A stretch of DNA of 7,781 nt, taken from NCBI GenBank assembly GCA_021286965.1, contig JAJTBK010000280.1:1-7781 (forward strand), read 5' to 3'. The DNA comes from Comamonadaceae bacterium (GTDB lineage Bacteria; Pseudomonadota; Gammaproteobacteria; Burkholderiales; Burkholderiaceae_C). This document shows, one piece after another, positions 6,117 to 7,781 of the stretch. The translations under genes were made by a program, and so were the position numbers. The notes under the pieces were generated by a model. The model worked only from the letters and a program-made list of their open reading frames with translations, ran no database searches and was not told the origin of the DNA. The first letter of the stretch is position 1. Each line of letters begins with the position of its first letter.

Positions 6117-6509
6117 GTGAATTCCCGCAGTGCACCCCTTTCGCAACGGCGCCTCGGCCTGGGCATGGCCCTGGCGCTGCTGGCGTTGCTGGGGCAGCTG
6201 TACCTGGGCGGTGTCAGTACCGCGCACTGGGCACAGCGGCTGACGCTGCAGTACATGCACAGCGACATCTGCTCGGCCCATGGCGGGCAATTCGCGCCCG
6301 CGGACGATGGCGGCAGCCCTCTGCCCGGCGCCCACGGCACGGCCTGCCCGGTGTGCAGCGTGGCCGGCAATGCCAGCGCGCCCGGGCCCCAGGTGCCGGC
6401 GTTGGCGCTGCGACCGCCCCTGCCGCAGTCGCTGGCCTGGGCCCCGGCAGCGATCGCCGTGCCGGCGCGCACGCATGAGCGCCCACCGGCACAGGCGCCG
6501 CCGGCCTGA
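6117..6509 (+). CDS. Small exported Cys/His protein, DUF2946-like
   Basis: A 130-residue protein with an arginine-containing N-terminus (SQRRLG) followed by one hydrophobic segment at about 14-33, suggesting a signal peptide or membrane anchor. The mature part has HSDICSAHGG (48-57) and HGTACPVC (73-80), then a Pro/Ala-rich tail. A hydrophobic start, an ICS-type cysteine and a later CP.C pair with nearby histidines fit DUF2946, a family often found beside TonB-dependent copper receptors. The arrangement suggests metal binding, probably copper, in the periplasm; no biochemical role is established. An in-frame TGA at 6105-6107 rules out an earlier start, making GTG 6117 the first option. There is no clear ribosome-binding site, and ATG 6165 is an alternative but would lose the basic N-terminus. 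It lies 98 bases before the receptor gene in the same direction. Confidence 0.7.
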   Translation: MNSRSAPLSQRRLGLGMALALLALLGQLYLGGVSTAHWAQRLTLQYMHSDICSAHGGQFAPADDGGSPLPGAHGTACPVCSVAGNASAPGPQVPALALRPPLPQSLAWAPAAIAVPARTHERPPAQAPPA

Positions 6510-6607
6510 GCTGCCCTTTTTTACGCCCCTCGCTTTCCCGATTTTTTCAGGCCCGCCGCCGCGCCCCGGGGCGTGTGTGGCTGCGCCTGTGCTTGTGATT
6601 TTTTGCC
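6510..6607 (+). promoter_or_regulatory. Leader of the TonB-dependent receptor gene
   Basis: These 98 bases hold two identical GATTTTTT octamers (6540-6547 and 6597-6604), a T6 run at 6517-6522, and the 12-base palindrome CGCCCCGGGGCG at 6562-6573. GCGCCTGTGC at 6583-6592 is the exact reverse complement of GCACAGGCGC at 6489-6498, near the end of the preceding gene. No Shine-Dalgarno sequence precedes the receptor ATG; the eight bases before GCC-ATG are GATTTTTT. I see no recognisable CueR, Fur or cobalamin-riboswitch signature. The receptor could be transcribed with the upstream gene or from a promoter here. Confidence 0.35.
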
Positions 6608-7781
6608 ATGAACCGTTTTGCTTCCCGTTCCCCCGCCGCTGCCGGCCCGCAGCGCCTGGCCCTGCGCCCGCTGTGCGCGCTGCTCGCCGCCCTGCCCCTG
6701 TGGGCCGGGGCGCAAGAGGCGCAGCTGGGCACCGTCACCGTGCAATCGCCCAAGGCGGCGGTGCTGCCCCTGGGTGCGGCCGATGCCGATGCGCCCGCCC
6801 TGGCGGCCGAGCGCACGCGCAGCAGCGACAGCGCCAGCCTGCTGCTGGGCCTGCCGGGCGTGAGCCTGCAGGGGGCGGGCGGCGTCTCCAGCCTGCCGAG
6901 CGTGCACGGCATGACGGACGACCGCCTGCGCATCCAGCTCGACGGCATGGACTTGTATTCGGCCTGCGCCAACCACATGAACCCGCCGCTGTCCTACATC
7001 GACCCCACGCGCGTGGGCAAGGTGCGGCTGTTTGCCGGCATCACCCCGGTGAGCGCGGGCGGCGACAGCATTGGCGCCACCATCCAGGTCGAATCGCTGC
7101 CGCCTGAATTTGCCGCGCCCGGCCAGGGCACGTTGCTCAAGGGTGAAATGGGCGGCTTTTACCGCAGCAACGGCGCGGCCAGCGGCGGCCATGTGAACGC
7201 CACCTGGGCCAACGCGCAGATGAGCCTGCGCTACGACGGCTCCAGCGCCCAGTCCGACAACTACCGCGCCGGCGGCAACTTCCACCCCGCAGGCCCGGCG
7301 GCCAGCAACAAGCCGCAGCAGTGGATTGCCGGCGACGAGGTTGGTTCGAGCAGCTACAAGGCGCGCAACCACGCCCTGACCTACGCCCTGCGCAGCGAGG
7401 CGCACCTGCTGGAGCTGCGCCTGGGGCAGCAGGACATTCCGTACCAGAACTTTGCCAACCAGCGCATGGACATGACGCGCAACGACAGCAACCAGTTCAA
7501 CCTGCGCTACCTCGGCCAGTACGACTGGGGCCAGCTGCAGGCGCGCGTGTACCACGAGAAAACCCGCCACGGCATGAACTTCGGCCAGGACAAGCAGTTC
7601 TGGTACGGCGCCAGCAACAACGTGCCCGGAATGCCCATGGACACCGAGGGCAAGACCACCGGCGCGCAGCTCAAGGCCGACATCAACTTGAGCGCGCGCG
7701 ACACCCTGCGCGTGGGCGCCGAGCTGCTGCGCTACCGGCTCGACGACTGGTGGCTGCCCTCGGGCGGCGGCATGGCGCCCA
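6608..7781 (+). CDS. TonB-dependent outer-membrane receptor, copper-receptor (OprC/NosA-like) type, N-terminal part
   Basis: The first 391 codons are open to the right edge of the window. Residues 1-35 form a signal peptide (hydrophobic core ending LPLWAGA, probable cleavage before Q36). A TonB-box-like LGTVTV follows at 40-45, then a plug domain at about 70-165 with LLGLPGVSLQG, RLRIQLDGMD and GGDSIGATIQVES, then beta-barrel strands. Residues 120-124 are C-A-N-H-M followed by NPP, and residues 321-323 are H-G-M. OprC binds copper through a CxxxM plus HxM site, so these are the likely ligands here. The family imports substrates across the outer membrane using TonB/ExbBD energy. An in-frame TGA at 6596-6598 makes ATG 6608 the first usable start, although no ribosome-binding site is visible. 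The DUF2946-like gene just upstream supports a copper role. TonB-receptor identity is certain; the substrate is inferred. Confidence 0.9.
   Translation, partial: MNRFASRSPAAAGPQRLALRPLCALLAALPLWAGAQEAQLGTVTVQSPKAAVLPLGAADADAPALAAERTRSSDSASLLLGLPGVSLQGAGGVSSLPSVHGMTDDRLRIQLDGMDLYSACANHMNPPLSYIDPTRVGKVRLFAGITPVSAGGDSIGATIQVESLPPEFAAPGQGTLLKGEMGGFYRSNGAASGGHVNATWANAQMSLRYDGSSAQSDNYRAGGNFHPAGPAASNKPQQWIAGDEVGSSSYKARNHALTYALRSEAHLLELRLGQQDIPYQNFANQRMDMTRNDSNQFNLRYLGQYDWGQLQARVYHEKTRHGMNFGQDKQFWYGASNNVPGMPMDTEGKTTGAQLKADINLSARDTLRVGAELLRYRLDDWWLPSGGGMAP

Noticed and set aside
6489..6522. Possible intrinsic terminator after the DUF2946-like gene (CAGGC/GCCTG stem, then T6)
   Set aside because: The stem has only five base pairs and lies about 8 bases from the T-run, which is a poor match to terminator geometry.

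Overview
This 7.8 kb window has very high GC. Gene order, codon use and protein sequences all point to a betaproteobacterium of the order Burkholderiales, most likely family Comamonadaceae (Acidovorax, Alicycliphilus, Comamonas, Delftia and relatives). A short AT-rich intergenic element between rph and rdgB resembles a repeat I remember as common in Comamonadaceae genomes, which supports this. The taxonomy is inferred from the sequence alone.

Left part (1-4828): the 5' end of yicC (endoribonuclease-like protein) runs leftward off the window. Diverging from it is a rightward gene string: a Ser/Thr protein kinase, a PP2C-type phosphatase, rph (RNase PH), rdgB (dITP/XTP pyrophosphatase) and hemW (radical-SAM haem chaperone). 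Kinase/phosphatase and rdgB/hemW are joined by ATGA stop-start overlaps. A terminator-like hairpin separates the phosphatase from rph, and the AT-rich repeat sits between rph and rdgB. The functions are housekeeping: reversible protein phosphorylation, tRNA 3'-end trimming, nucleotide-pool cleaning and haem handling.

Middle (4829-5985): a leftward gene converges on hemW. It encodes a membrane protein with a DUF2628-like N-terminus, a long Pro/Ala-rich then Lys-rich linker, and a C-terminal SPOR (peptidoglycan-binding) domain. A long imperfect hairpin lies on the convergent junction and includes the stop codon of this gene.

Right part (5986-7781): a dyad-rich divergent intergenic region precedes a rightward pair. 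The first gene encodes a small exported Cys/His protein resembling DUF2946. The second is the N-terminal half of a TonB-dependent outer-membrane receptor of the copper-receptor (OprC/NosA-like) type. The receptor carries C-x-x-x-M and H-x-M motifs matching the copper ligands known for OprC, so this end looks like a copper-acquisition module. The receptor gene runs off the right edge.

I found no tRNA, rRNA, CRISPR array, insertion sequence or prophage. Most of the window is conserved chromosomal housekeeping sequence. The points most worth following up are the copper-receptor ligand motifs, the repeat that supplies signals to two genes, the two hairpins, and the DUF2628-SPOR fusion. Nothing here amounts to a clear new multi-gene system.
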